DNA of 64,000 bases from an uncultured Clostridia bacterium (GCA_947168565.1 CAMVMM010000005.1:62001-126000), one strand, 5' to 3'. Counted from the stretch's first letter, positions 32,863 through 43,168 are shown. Translations and numbers: made by a program. The notes: generated from the letters alone by a model not told the origin.

Positions 32863-33187
32863 TGCTAAGCCCAACACCACGATCCCGCAGGCGATGATAG
32901 ATATCTGGGACACTCCGTGCCCTGTGTGCGGCGCGCTGCCTGTCCTGAGCAGCACCGAGATAGATGATCGCCAGTACGAGGTCAGGTGCACCTGCTGCGG
33001 CGTTGAGCCGCGAGGCGGCCTGTACCGTGATCTCGACAAGGCCTGTGCCGCCTGGGTCGAGAAGGTAAAGCTTTTTAACGAGTTCTGCTCGATCGTTGAG
33101 TATAACCCCCGCAACCTGCTGTGCGGGGACGGTCAGGGTTTCGCGGCCGCGATATTTGACGCGCTGCCGCAGATCATGAAAAAGTGA
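32855..33187 (+). CDS. zinc-ribbon (Lar-like) phage protein
   Basis: 110 residues from ATG 32855, overlapping the holin. Four-Cys zinc ribbon C-P-V-C-G...C-T-C-C-G followed by D-K-A-C-A-A-W, the pattern of restriction-alleviation (Lar) type proteins. Lar modulates type I restriction in E. coli; here that role is only suggested. Last gene of the late operon. Confidence 0.65.
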   Translation: MIDAKPNTTIPQAMIDIWDTPCPVCGALPVLSSTEIDDRQYEVRCTCCGVEPRGGLYRDLDKACAAWVEKVKLFNEFCSIVEYNPRNLLCGDGQGFAAAIFDALPQIMKK

Positions 33188-33938
33188 ATCTATGGCCGCG
33201 CAAGCATCGCGTTTGTGCTCCCAAACCCGTGCATGCAAGTGGCCTTGCAAGCATGGGATTTGTATATGCGCAACCCCCGCACTTGTAAGTGAAGCCCTTA
33301 AACCCGATGCCGCCAGAGCGGAATAGCCACGCGAAGCGCGATCAAAGGGGCTTGGGGAGTTCTCCCAAACAAGCGACAGCGGCAAGTGTGTACGTACACT
33401 TGCCCTGCTTGTCACTACGGTTTTGGCCGTTTTTCTACAGCTCGCAATACCGCGCTTCAATCCATTTTTGCGCGCTGCGTTTCTGCAGCGAGTTCAAGGA
33501 TTGCGCTGCACTTTTGCAGCGCGAAAAGTTTAGTTGACTCATGGTTGACTGACCGATGCGGTATTTGCACATTGTGCAAGTTGCCAGCAAGTTGCGAGCA
33601 AGTTAATGATGCAGTTTCTTCAACAAGTTTCCTCCTAAGCGAAGGCAACCCCTCTCGGATTCGTCCGGGAGGGGCTGTTTTCATCTTTGGGGATGCGGTG
33701 CTTATCGCGGCGCCGTAAGAAACGCTGTAACCGGTGCGATTTTTGCGACCGGTTGCCACCCTATACCGCCGCCACGGCCAACAGGGTGGCACCTAACTTT
33801 TCGGTGCGCAACCGGCTCAAAAAACCTTGTGCTGTCGGCATTGCCGGCAGAGGTTTTTCGGGACGAGCGGCGATAGCGACGCCGTCCCTTTCTCCTGCTC
33901 GATTTTCGACCTTGCGAAAAACCGCAGAACGCGGCGGA
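33188..33938. other. 750-bp gap without intact gene, inverted-repeat rich
   Basis: No convincing coding sequence on either strand. It contains GGGGCTTGGGGAG-TT-CTCCCAAACAAG (around 33350-33374), GCAAGTGT-GTACGT-ACACTTGC followed by CCTGC (around 33382-33409), a terminator at 33649-33681 and CTGTCGGCA-TTGCCGGCAG. The first two resemble oriT-type hairpins of Firmicutes mobilisable elements, but no relaxase is present. Confidence 0.5.
33649..33681 (+). terminator. terminator of phage late operon
   Basis: CCCCTC-T-CGGA, loop TTCG, TCCG-G-GAGGGG, then CTGTTTT. It lies ~460 bp past the last late gene and is the first strong rightward terminator there. Confidence 0.7.
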
Positions 33939-34274
33939 TCACTGAGCTGCAATTTGTGCCTTGAGTGCTTCCTGAAGCACCTGAGAGAAGTTGAACCCGC
34001 GCTCCAGGACGGCGGCATTAAGCCACGCAGGGAGAGTCACGGTGCGGTTGACGGACTTGTTTACATTAGCAAGACGGATAGCAGGCATATACACATCGAT
34101 CAGCACGGTGCGCTCGTTTTCGCCCACGGATACAACATGCAGGGGAGTGGGTTCGGGGATCTCTTCGCCGTCCTCTTCCAAGCTGGCGAGCGTGATGCTG
34201 AGAAGCTCACGCGCCGATACAAGCGCATCATCATCGTTCGTGCCGCTGGTGGCTACATCAAGATCGGGGAAGAA
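33939..34274 (-). pseudogene. hicB: truncated orphan HicB antitoxin
   Basis: The leftward frame from a stop at 34275-34277 reads FFPDLDVATSG...DALVSARELLSITLASLEEDGEEIPEP, then a beta strand and NRTVTLPAWLNAAVLERGFNFSQVLQEAL. This is a HicB antitoxin: partial RNase H-like domain plus ribbon-helix-helix DNA-binding tail. The first ~15 residues are missing; remnants appear in other frames. TTG 34181 could start only the C-terminal part. No hicA toxin gene is adjacent. Confidence 0.7.
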
Positions 34275-34327
34275 TTAAGTTGGACGAATATTTTTCTATG
34301 CGTTTATGATCTCGGCACTCAAACTTA

Positions 34328-34349
34328 CAGTATGCACCTCAGTATGCAC
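34328..34349. repeat. right arm-type integrase site
   Basis: Two copies of CAGTATGCAC separated by CT, matching the pair at 4206-4227 exactly over 22 bp. It lies 102 bp inside attR. Confidence 0.7.
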
Positions 34350-34451
34350 CACCGTTGCGAAAAGCATGAAATTTGCATACTGCGAATTGCGCGCTGCTTC
34401 GTTTTTTCGTTATTTTTGTTTCGGTTTTTCATTTTAACGATATTTTTGAGT

Positions 34452-34481
34452 GGGTTCAAGTCCCATCGACCGCACCAAATA
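34452..34481 (+). repeat. attR core
   Basis: Exact 30-bp copy of the tRNA-Leu 3' end found at 4130-4159. Sequence to its right is host DNA, beginning with the original tRNA terminator. Confidence 0.93.
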
Positions 34482-35185
34482 AAAGCAGGATGCAGCGAGC
34501 ATCCTGTTTTTATTTGATATTGTTTGTTAAAAGGGGCTTGAAGGGCGAAGCAAAACGATCCGGTGAATCGTTTTGCCGCCCCGGGTTTATGCACGCCGAA
34601 GCGGCGAAGCGGTTTAAGCGAGCAAGCGAGAGCAATGTGCAAAAACAAGTCCCATCGACCGCAAAGTCAACAGGAGTTCAACTCCGGCATAAAAAATCTA
34701 AAAAATCTTTTTCGGTAAGATAAGACAAATAAAAGCAGAATGCAGCGAGTATCCTGCGAGCATCCTGTTTTTATTTGGTATTGTTTGTTAAAAGGGACTT
34801 GAAGGGCGAAGCAAAACGATCCGGTGAATCGTTTTGCCGCCCCGGGTTTATGCACGCCGAAGCGGCGAAGCGGTTTAAGCGAGCAAGCGAGAGCAATGTG
34901 CAAAAACAAGTCCCATCGACCGCAAAGTCAACAGGAGTTCAACTCCGGCATAAAAAATCTAAAAAATCTTTTTCGGTAAGATAAGACAAATAAAAGCAGA
35001 ATGCAGCGAGTATCCTGCGAGCATCCTGTTTTTATTTGGTATTGTTTGTTAAAAGGGACTTGAAGGGCGAAGCAAAACGATCCGGTGAATCGTTTTGCCG
35101 CCGCGGGTTTATGCACGCCGAAGCTGCGAAGCGGTTTTGCGGGCAAGAAAGAGCAATGTGCAAAAAACAAGTTCCATCTACGGCA
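34482..35185. repeat. three tandem ~261-bp repeats
   Basis: Copies begin at 34482, 34731 and 34992 (steps 249 and 261 bp; copy one lacks 12 bp in the terminator). Each has a terminator hairpin, a GCAAAACGAT...ATCGTTTTGC stem, and an 18-bp fragment of the tRNA-Leu 3' end (34646-34663, 34907-34924; degenerate at 35168-35185). Copy three diverges near its end. No credible gene; the region 34275-35251 is otherwise empty. Confidence 0.85.
34487..34512 (+). terminator. original host terminator of tRNA-Leu
   Basis: CAGGATGC, loop AGCGA, GCATCCTG then TTTTTA, starting 6 bp after attR. In the uninfected chromosome this would follow the tRNA directly. Confidence 0.8.
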
Positions 35186-35251
35186 GCATATTCCGGCGGC
35201 ACGGCTGAAAAAGCGGTACTGTCGGCCGCGCCTTTTTATACGAGCATTCAT

Positions 35252-36148
35252 TTAATGATTTGGCAGCTTGTGGAACAGGATCGCCGCTCCGAAGCCTTCG
35301 TTGATTATCCTTTCATCCACGATCAGCTTCGATCCGTCCTTCATGCGGATATGTGCTTTGTAGCGTTCCGTGAAGTTAAGGTGATAGCGGTTTTGGTAGC
35401 GCTTAATGCGGCGGGATACACAATCGCGGTAAGAATAACTTTTCCTCTTTAGGAAAGCATTGCGGTAAATGAAATGATCCTTATAAAGCTCAACGCGCAC
35501 GTTCAGCGAAAAGAAGGCCTGATACACGATGATCAGAACAAGACCAAGGACCGCAAGCGGCCAAAGGATGAGGAACGCGGTGTTTCCGGCCATAGCGTCG
35601 TCGGTAGCGAACCCGTAAACGATAAGTCCGACTCCGCTGAGCAGCATCGTGATCGCCAAGCCGATCATTAACCAAAACATAGATCTCCTTTGCTCAAGGT
35701 AAAGAACCTGCTTTGCCTGCTCCCCATTGGGATCGTAAACGCCGGCGTTGGTTCCGGGCTCCTTATCCGGAACGCCGGATTCGGCAAGCTTTTTTGCAAG
35801 CTCCAAGCCGTTTTCAGAATCGGTATCCACCACCAAGCGCTTATCCCGCGTATAGACCCAAACATCGTGCTCCGCAACGTGATACCATATAACGTCCTTA
35901 TATTCGTATTGGTATTCGTTCCCAAGCCAGGTGCGATAGGTGAAATCGTGATCCCGAAGCGTGGTTTTGCGGTTGAACGCCGCAAGCAGCACGAGTATGC
36001 AGCAGATCGCAAAGCCCGCGCAAGTAACGATTGCCGCGATATGCCATTTGGCGATTACGGCCGCCGTGATAAGCCCGATACATACTGCAAGCAGTATCGA
36101 GCACGTGATAACGGCTGCTTTGCGCGGATCCCTGAACTCAAACTCCAT
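35252..36148 (-). CDS. membrane protein with two membrane hairpins and PH-like repeats
   Basis: 298 residues; ATG 36148 follows GGAGGTG by 8 bp, while GTG 36157 lies within that site. Two similar halves: a hydrophobic hairpin (~15-60 and ~155-220) followed by a beta-rich soluble part (TTLRDHDFTYRTWLGNEYQYEYKDVIWYHV and VRVELYKDHFIYRNAFLKRKSYSYRDCVSRRI), resembling bacterial PH-like domains. Function unknown. A promoter on this strand is TTGATT, 16 bp, TATAAT (36223-36196). Confidence 0.7.
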   Translation of the reverse strand: MEFEFRDPRKAAVITCSILLAVCIGLITAAVIAKWHIAAIVTCAGFAICCILVLLAAFNRKTTLRDHDFTYRTWLGNEYQYEYKDVIWYHVAEHDVWVYTRDKRLVVDTDSENGLELAKKLAESGVPDKEPGTNAGVYDPNGEQAKQVLYLEQRRSMFWLMIGLAITMLLSGVGLIVYGFATDDAMAGNTAFLILWPLAVLGLVLIIVYQAFFSLNVRVELYKDHFIYRNAFLKRKSYSYRDCVSRRIKRYQNRYHLNFTERYKAHIRMKDGSKLIVDERIINEGFGAAILFHKLPNH

Positions 36149-36195
36149 AACGCCCACCTCCGTATTGCAAACTGTTTTTCAGAGCAAACACCTAT

Positions 36196-36223
36196 ATTAT
36201 AGCACACAAATGCGTGCAATCAA
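36196..36223 (-). promoter_or_regulatory. promoter of the membrane protein gene
   Basis: On the minus strand, TTGATT (36223-36218), a 16-bp spacer and TATAAT (36201-36196), ~45 bp before the start codon. Confidence 0.65.
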
Positions 36224-36332
36224 CAGTTATACCATCTTGCAGGCTCTGCTCCAAAAATCGTAATACTCGGCGAATACCGGCTGCTTTTTTATTCCACGGA
36301 ACTATTGACACAGGTGCCGATCGCCTTCCGGC

Positions 36333-36389
36333 TGCCGGGAAACAGGACAAAAAAGCTATGCCGCAAGCCGTTTTTTGTTTTGCCCGGCA
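36333..36389. repeat. unexplained long hairpin in glmS upstream region
   Basis: TGCCGGG (36333-36339) pairs with CCCGGCA (36383-36389) and ACAAAAAA (36347-36354) with TTTTTTGT (36371-36378). It lies in the 437-bp gap between divergent genes (36149-36585) and is not explained by a gene there. Confidence 0.55.
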
Positions 36390-36504
36390 AAAAGCCTGCC
36401 GCGCGGCGGCCGGAGGAGCTGCCAAGAGCTGCGTGAAACAAAATAGCATAAGGAGTTCATCGATCGGGAATGGTTTTGGCAGAAAACCATTTTTTCCTGC
36501 GGTA

Positions 36505-36570
36505 TTCACATTTTGCCGAAGAAGTGATATAATTAGAATGTTTATTTATATAATTTGATAAAACATTCTA
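36505..36570 (+). promoter_or_regulatory. glmS promoter and leader inverted repeat
   Basis: TTCACA 36505-36510, 17 bp, TATAAT 36528-36533. A 10-bp inverted repeat TAGAATGTTT (36534-36543) / AAACATTCTA (36561-36570) begins at the -10 and ends 2 bp before the ribosome site, so it could be an operator or a leader hairpin affecting translation. No glmS ribozyme core is seen. Confidence 0.7.
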
Positions 36571-36585
36571 TCGGAGGATCATAAT

Positions 36586-38415
36586 ATGTGCGGCATAGTT
36601 GGCTATGTTGGAGAAAAAAAGGTAACCCCGCTGCTGCTTGAGGCGCTTGAAAAGCTGGAGTATCGCGGCTATGATTCCGCGGGCATCGCGCTTATGACGG
36701 ACAACGGGATCGGCATCAAAAAAACGCGGGGACGCATCGCCGATCTTCGCAAGATCGTGGAGGAGAGCGGCGAGTGCGGCAGCACCGTGGGCATTGGCCA
36801 CACCAGATGGGCGACCCACGGCGAGCCCTCGGACGTTAATTCCCACCCCCATCTTTCAAAGAGCGGCAGGGTTGCCGTGGTGCATAACGGCATAATCGAA
36901 AACTATATGGAGCTGCGCGATTTTTTGATCACGCGCGGCTACGAGTTTGCCGGCGAAACGGATTCTGAGGTGGTTTCGGAGCTTATAGATTACTGCTACA
37001 GCGGCGATCCCGTCTACGCCGTGCGCAAGGCGGAGCTTCAGCTGAAGGGCTCCTACGCGCTGGGCATCATCTTTTCCGATTTTCCGGATCAGATCTTCGC
37101 GCTTCGCAAGGACAGCCCGCTGATCGTGGGCATCGGCGAAAGGGAGAATTTCATCGCCTCCGATATTCCCGCCATACTTAAATACACAAGGGACGTTTTC
37201 CGCCTTGACGAGCGCGAGCTTGCGGTGCTGACCAGAAGAAGCGTTACGGTGCTTAATTCCTTCGGTGAAAGAGTGGATCACGTTATCGAGCATATCGAGT
37301 GGGATTCCGGCGCTGCGGAAAAGGGCGGGTACCCGCATTTTATGATCAAGGAGATCATGGAGCAGCCGGACGCCATCTCAAAAACCATCGCCCCGAGGCT
37401 TGCCGAGGGCGGAGGGATCGAGCTTGGCTTTAAGTCCATTTCGGATGAGGACCTGAAAAATATCGAATCCATCAAGATAACCGCCTGCGGCTCCGCGTAT
37501 CACGTGGGCGTGGTGGCGAAGCATCTGCTTAAAAAATGGCTCAATATCCCCGTTGAGGCGGAGCTTGCTTCCGAATTCAGATACGACGATCCCATCATAA
37601 ACGAGCGCACGCTCGTGATAGTCATAAGCCAGTCCGGCGAAACGCTTGATTCGCTTTACGCGCTGCGCGAGGCGAAGGCGAAGGGCGCGCGCACGGTTTC
37701 CATAGTGAACGTTGTGGCAAGCTCCATCGCAAACGAGAGCGAGGAGGTGCTCTATACCTGGGCCGGCCCCGAGATCTCGGTCGCCACCACCAAGGCGTAC
37801 AGCACGCAGCTCGTGCTCATAGAGCTTTTCGGCATCCGCATGGCGCAGCTTCGCGGCACGATGAGCCCCGAGCGGAGCGCAGCGCTCATAGAAAGCATAA
37901 AAGGCATACCCGAGGGCGTGAGCCATATATTGAAGGACGTGCAGACCATACAGTACATGGCGTCGCTCTATTTCAATTCGCAAAGCGTTTTCTTCCTCGG
38001 CAGAAATATAGATTTTGCGCTCTCGCTTGAAGCTTCGCTGAAGCTGAAGGAGATATCATACATCCATTCCGAGGCGTATGCGGCGGGCGAGCTCAAGCAC
38101 GGCACGATCTCGCTCATAGAGGACGATACGCTTGTGATCGCGCTCTGCACCTATCGCCCCCTGCTTGAAAAGATGATCTCCAATATAAAGGAGGTCAAGG
38201 CGAGGGGAGCCAAGGTTATCGCAATAATCAATGAGGACGACATTCAAACCGGCACGGTTGCGGATCATATTATTCGCATTCCGGAGTGCGACGAGATAGC
38301 CACGCCCTCGCTCACCATAGTGCCGTTGCAGCTTTTTGCGTATTATATCGCATCGCTCAAGGGCTGCGATATAGATAAGCCGAGAAACCTTGCAAAGTCC
38401 GTTACCGTGGAGTGA
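36586..38415 (+). CDS. glmS: glutamine-fructose-6-phosphate aminotransferase
   Basis: 609 residues, full family length. N-terminal glutaminase with Cys1 after Met (MCGIVGYVG), R-G-Y-D-S-A-G and H-N-G-I-I-E-N-Y; two SIS sugar-isomerase domains (ITACGSAYHVGVVAKHL, VISQSGETLDSL, ATTKAYSTQL) and C-terminal KPRNLAKSVTVE. It makes glucosamine-6-phosphate for peptidoglycan from fructose-6-phosphate and glutamine. GGAGG is 8 bp upstream. Confidence 0.97.
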   Translation: MCGIVGYVGEKKVTPLLLEALEKLEYRGYDSAGIALMTDNGIGIKKTRGRIADLRKIVEESGECGSTVGIGHTRWATHGEPSDVNSHPHLSKSGRVAVVHNGIIENYMELRDFLITRGYEFAGETDSEVVSELIDYCYSGDPVYAVRKAELQLKGSYALGIIFSDFPDQIFALRKDSPLIVGIGERENFIASDIPAILKYTRDVFRLDERELAVLTRRSVTVLNSFGERVDHVIEHIEWDSGAAEKGGYPHFMIKEIMEQPDAISKTIAPRLAEGGGIELGFKSISDEDLKNIESIKITACGSAYHVGVVAKHLLKKWLNIPVEAELASEFRYDDPIINERTLVIVISQSGETLDSLYALREAKAKGARTVSIVNVVASSIANESEEVLYTWAGPEISVATTKAYSTQLVLIELFGIRMAQLRGTMSPERSAALIESIKGIPEGVSHILKDVQTIQYMASLYFNSQSVFFLGRNIDFALSLEASLKLKEISYIHSEAYAAGELKHGTISLIEDDTLVIALCTYRPLLEKMISNIKEVKARGAKVIAIINEDDIQTGTVADHIIRIPECDEIATPSLTIVPLQLFAYYIASLKGCDIDKPRNLAKSVTVE

Positions 38416-38469
38416 CGGAGCGGGTGCGTCCGCGCTTCCTTCGGCTGCCGAAAGATTGGAGGGCTTGAA

Positions 38470-39780
38470 TTGCTTATTACCGAAATAATAGAAAAAAAGC
38501 GCGATGGATATGAAAATTCGCGCGAGGAAATAGAATTTATGATTCGCGGCGCGGTGAACGGCGGCGTGGAGGATTATCAGCTCACGGCGTGGATGATGGC
38601 GATCTGCTGCCGCGGCATGAGCAATGAGGAAACCGCGCTGCTTACCTCGGCGATGGTGCGCTCCGGCGAAATAGTCGATCTTTCCGACCTTCCCGGGGTG
38701 AAGGTGGATAAGCATTCCACCGGTGGCGTTGGGGACACGAGCACGCTCGTGGCGGTTCCGCTCGTTGCCGCCTGCGGAGGCACCGTTGCCAAAATGAGCG
38801 GCCGCGGCCTTGCGCATTCGGGCGGCACGGTGGATAAGCTTGAGTCCGTGCCCGGCGTTTGCACAGAGCAGCCGCTTGAAAGATTCAAGGAAATAGTGCG
38901 CAAAACCGGCGCCTGCGTAGTCGGCCAATCCAAAAACCTTGATCCTGCCGATAAAAAAATGTACGCCTTGAGGGACGTGAGCGGCACGGTGCTCAGCATC
39001 CCGCTCATCGCCTCAAGCATAATGAGCAAAAAGATCGCCTCCGGCGCGAACGCCATCGTGCTGGACGTTAAGGCGGGCAGCGGCGCCTTTATGGAAACGC
39101 CGGAGAAGGCGCGCGAGCTTGCCGAAACGATGGTAAAAATAGGAAAACACGTTGGCAGAAAAACCGTGGCGCTTATAACCGACATGAATCGGCCGCTCGG
39201 AATGAGCATCGGAAACGGGCTTGAAATGAAGGAAGCCATAGAGGTGCTTTCGGGCGCGGTGCCGCCGGACGATCCGCTTTACACGGTTTGCTTTGCGATA
39301 GCCGCGCAAATGCTGAAGCTCTCCGGCATAGTTGAAAGCGAGGAGCAGGCGTACCCGATGCTGACCGCCGCAATCGAATCGGGCGAGGCGCTGAAAAGGC
39401 TTCGCACCATGCTTGCGCTTCTCGGGGGCGACGTTTCGTTCGTGGATGAGCCCGAAAAGCTTGTGCAGGTTCGGAAAATCATTCCCGTTTGCGCCAGGAT
39501 CCGCGGCTTTGTGGGCGATATGAACGCAAGGCGCATCGGCAGCGCCGCGCTGCTTCTCGGCGCCGGCAGGGAGAAGCTGAGCGACCGCATAGACCCCGCC
39601 GTGGGCATAGTTATGAAAAAACGCTGCGGCGAGCCCATTGAAAAAGGCGAGGCGCTTGCTGAATTTTACGTGAACGACGAAAGCCGCCTTGAGGAGGCGC
39701 TCAGCCTTTTCAACTCCGGTATCGGGGTGGTAACGGAGCCGCCGGAGGAGATGCCGCTTATTTACGATCTTATCGATTGA
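38470..39780 (+). CDS. pdp: pyrimidine-nucleoside phosphorylase
   Basis: 436 residues from TTG 38470 with TTGGAGGG upstream. Signature of thymidine/pyrimidine nucleoside phosphorylases: SGRGLAHSGGTVDKLESVPG (~115-135) and V-K-V-D-K-H-S-T-G-G-V-G-D. It splits thymidine and uridine with phosphate for salvage. Could be deoA-like; the Firmicutes type is usually broad (pdp). Confidence 0.92.
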   Translation: MLITEIIEKKRDGYENSREEIEFMIRGAVNGGVEDYQLTAWMMAICCRGMSNEETALLTSAMVRSGEIVDLSDLPGVKVDKHSTGGVGDTSTLVAVPLVAACGGTVAKMSGRGLAHSGGTVDKLESVPGVCTEQPLERFKEIVRKTGACVVGQSKNLDPADKKMYALRDVSGTVLSIPLIASSIMSKKIASGANAIVLDVKAGSGAFMETPEKARELAETMVKIGKHVGRKTVALITDMNRPLGMSIGNGLEMKEAIEVLSGAVPPDDPLYTVCFAIAAQMLKLSGIVESEEQAYPMLTAAIESGEALKRLRTMLALLGGDVSFVDEPEKLVQVRKIIPVCARIRGFVGDMNARRIGSAALLLGAGREKLSDRIDPAVGIVMKKRCGEPIEKGEALAEFYVNDESRLEEALSLFNSGIGVVTEPPEEMPLIYDLID

Positions 39781-39792
39781 GGAGAGCCGCTT

Positions 39793-40815
39793 TTGAAAAC
39801 TTCCGATTTTTACTACGAGCTGCCGGAGGAGCTTATCGCGCAGTCACCCGCGCGCGTGCGCTCCGCCTCGCGCCTGCTCGTTTACACAAGAAGCACGAAA
39901 ACGATCGAGGATAAGGTTTTTTCCGATATTATCGACTATTTAAACCCCGGGGACGTGCTCGTTCGCAACACAACGCGCGTTATCCCCGCAAGGCTCTATG
40001 CGCACAGGCCCGATACGGGAGGAGCGATGGAGTTTCTGCTGCTGAAAAGGCTGGATGAGCGCCGCTGGGAATGCCTCGTCAAGCCCGGCAGAAGGGCAAG
40101 ACCCGGCCGCAGCTTCAAAATAAACGATGAGCTTTCCGCCACCGTGCTCGAGCAGCTTGAGGATGGCAACAGGATAATCCGCCTTGATTACGAGGGCATC
40201 TTCGAGGAGGTGCTCGACCGCGCGGGCGAGGTGCCGCTGCCGCCCTATATCACCGAGCGAACGGCGGATAAGGAGCGCTACCAAACCGTGTACGCGCATG
40301 AAAACGGCTCCGCGGCCGCGCCTACGGCGGGGCTTCACTTCACGCGGGAGCTGCTTGAGCGCATAAGCGGGAAGGGCGTTGAGATTGCGGACGTGCTGCT
40401 GCACGTCGGGCTCGGCACGTTCCGTCCGGTTTCGGTTGAAAACGTGGAGGAGCACCACATGCACTCGGAGTATTACGAATGCACCGAGGAGGCGGCGGAA
40501 AAGATAAACCGCGCAAGGCAGGGCGGCGGCAGGATAATCGCCGTCGGCACCACGAGCTGCCGCACCCTTGAAACAATAACCGACGAGCGCGGCATAGTTC
40601 ACGCGGGGAGCGGCAATACCGAGATCTTCATCACGCCGGGTTACCGCTTCAAGGCGGTGGACGCGCTTATCACCAATTTCCATCTGCCCGAATCCACGCT
40701 GCTCATGCTCATAAGCGCTTTTTCCTCACGCGAGGAGGTAATGAGGGTGTATGCTCACGCGATAGAGCAAAAATACAGGTTTTTCTCCTTCGGGGATGCA
40801 ACGCTGTTCGTATAA
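39793..40815 (+). CDS. queA: S-adenosylmethionine:tRNA ribosyltransferase-isomerase
   Basis: 340 residues, TTG start with GGAGAG upstream. Motifs [48 protein letters not shown] and [14 protein letters not shown] are diagnostic. It turns preQ1 in tRNA into epoxyqueuosine using SAM. Followed by tgt, which acts one step before it. Confidence 0.97.
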   Translation: MKTSDFYYELPEELIAQSPARVRSASRLLVYTRSTKTIEDKVFSDIIDYLNPGDVLVRNTTRVIPARLYAHRPDTGGAMEFLLLKRLDERRWECLVKPGRRARPGRSFKINDELSATVLEQLEDGNRIIRLDYEGIFEEVLDRAGEVPLPPYITERTADKERYQTVYAHENGSAAAPTAGLHFTRELLERISGKGVEIADVLLHVGLGTFRPVSVENVEEHHMHSEYYECTEEAAEKINRARQGGGRIIAVGTTSCRTLETITDERGIVHAGSGNTEIFITPGYRFKAVDALITNFHLPESTLLMLISAFSSREEVMRVYAHAIEQKYRFFSFGDATLFV

Positions 40816-40873
40816 CGGCTGTGCGACGCCGAAAAACCTGATTATAGAGTGAAAACCGAAAAACGAAAGGTAA

Positions 40874-42001
<1,128 letters not shown>

Positions 42002-42080
42002 GTGAAGAAGGCTCGAACTGCTTTTTTATACGGAATAAAGAATTGACTGCATAATAAAAGAATTGGCACGGCATTAAAAA

Positions 42081-42539
42081 TTGAAACACAGCTTTTTTGT
42101 TAAAACCGAATCCGATATGCGCTCTCTTGGCGCAAGGCTTGCAGGCCTCTCCTTCGAGGGCATGTTCATCGCGCTCTTCGGGGGGCTTGGCGCGGGCAAA
42201 ACCGCTTTTGTGAAGGGCTTTTGCGCCAAATTCGGCATCATGGAGGTGTCAAGCCCCACCTTCAATTTAGTCAAGCATTATGATAGCGGGGGAGCGGCGA
42301 TAGATCATTTCGACTGCTACCGCCTTGATGACGAGGGAGAGCTTTTCGCCATGGGCTTTGAGGAGTATCTTTATTCAAAAAGCATAATCCTTATGGAGTG
42401 GAGCGAAAACGTGCCTGACGCGCTGCCGAAAAGCCGCCTTGAGATACGCATTTCGGGCAGCGGAAGCGAGGCAAGAAGCGTTGAGATGGAAGCCTTCGGT
42501 GAGGAATACGACCGCGTTTTGGAGGAAATATCAAAATGA
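42081..42539 (+). CDS. tsaE: tRNA threonylcarbamoyladenosine ATPase TsaE
   Basis: 152 residues from TTG. Walker A in ALFGGLGAGKTAFVKGF (~33-50), then V-S-S-P-T-F-N-L-V and the D-H-F-D-C-Y-R-L motif. It powers the TsaBDE complex that makes t6A37 in tRNA. ATGA overlap with tsaB. Confidence 0.93.
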   Translation: MKHSFFVKTESDMRSLGARLAGLSFEGMFIALFGGLGAGKTAFVKGFCAKFGIMEVSSPTFNLVKHYDSGGAAIDHFDCYRLDDEGELFAMGFEEYLYSKSIILMEWSENVPDALPKSRLEIRISGSGSEARSVEMEAFGEEYDRVLEEISK

Positions 42540-43147
42540 AGCTGCTTGCAGTATCGACCTCCGCAAAGCATCCCTCGGCGGCGGTCATCATAAATGACGG
42601 GGGCTCGGAGCGCTCCTTTTTCAGGCGCGATGAAAGCTCCGCGCCGCACTCCGTTTCGCTCTGCACCCTTGTGGACGGCGCGCTTTGCGAGGCGGGGCTT
42701 TGCCTTGATGAGATAGACGCGTTTGCCGTGGATATAGGCCCCGGCTCGTTCACGGGCGTGCGGATCGGCGTTTCGTTTATGAACGCGCTCGCCTATTCGC
42801 TGAATAAGCCCCTGTATGCCGTGCCCTCGCTTGCCGCGCTGCGCCGCCTTGCGCCCGCCTCCGCCGAAAGGGTCGTGGTGATGCTTGATGCGCGCAACGG
42901 CAACGGCTATGCCGCCGTGTATGAAGGCGGCAGGTGCCTGCTTGAGGGCTGCGCCTGCGTTCAAAGCGAAATTATGGAAGAATACGCCCAAGGCGCCGCG
43001 CTCGTCGGGGATGCCTTCGATCCCGAATGCGAGTGCAGCGCGGCTCTTGTAGCCGCAGAAGCGCTTTTAGTTGGCGGCTATGCCGCCGAATGCGCCGTGC
43101 CGCTGTATCTGCGCCCCTCGCAGGCGGAGCGTATGCGTAAGCAGTAG
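42536..43147 (+). CDS. tsaB: t6A complex subunit TsaB
   Basis: 203 residues overlapping tsaE by 4 bp. ASKHA-type N-terminus with D-I-G-P-G-S-F-T-G-V-R-I-G (~62-76) and P-S-L-A-A-L. Short for the family (~220-240), ending soon after the core. It scaffolds TsaD, which is not in the window. Confidence 0.9.
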   Translation: MKLLAVSTSAKHPSAAVIINDGGSERSFFRRDESSAPHSVSLCTLVDGALCEAGLCLDEIDAFAVDIGPGSFTGVRIGVSFMNALAYSLNKPLYAVPSLAALRRLAPASAERVVVMLDARNGNGYAAVYEGGRCLLEGCACVQSEIMEEYAQGAALVGDAFDPECECSAALVAAEALLVGGYAAECAVPLYLRPSQAERMRKQ

Positions 43148-43168
43148 CTTTTGCCCGTATATGCCTTT

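Larger units (their letters stand above)
4130..34481. mobile_element. complete siphovirus prophage integrated in tRNA-Leu
   Basis: Bounded by two identical 30-bp copies of the tRNA-Leu 3' end (4130-4159 and 34452-34481). The inside has a full set of modules: integrase, repressor/Cro switch, replication, late regulator, packaging, HK97-type head, long tail and lysis. No structural gene is visibly broken, so the element may still be inducible. The sequence length and module order fit temperate siphoviruses of Clostridia. Confidence 0.95.

Noticed and set aside
33687..34517. 276-codon rightward open frame at the prophage right end
   Set aside because: It runs antisense through the HicB remnant and across attR, has Arg/Ser-rich low-quality composition and no ribosome site.
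34482..35185. CRISPR array
   Set aside because: Units are 261 bp and contiguous, without short repeats separated by unique spacers, and no cas genes are near.
34325..35251. Repeated ~80-107 codon frames across the 261-bp repeats
   Set aside because: They recur only because the DNA repeats, contain terminator hairpins and lack ribosome sites.
36586..36586. glmS ribozyme upstream of glmS
   Set aside because: The conserved ribozyme core is not visible in 36160-36585.
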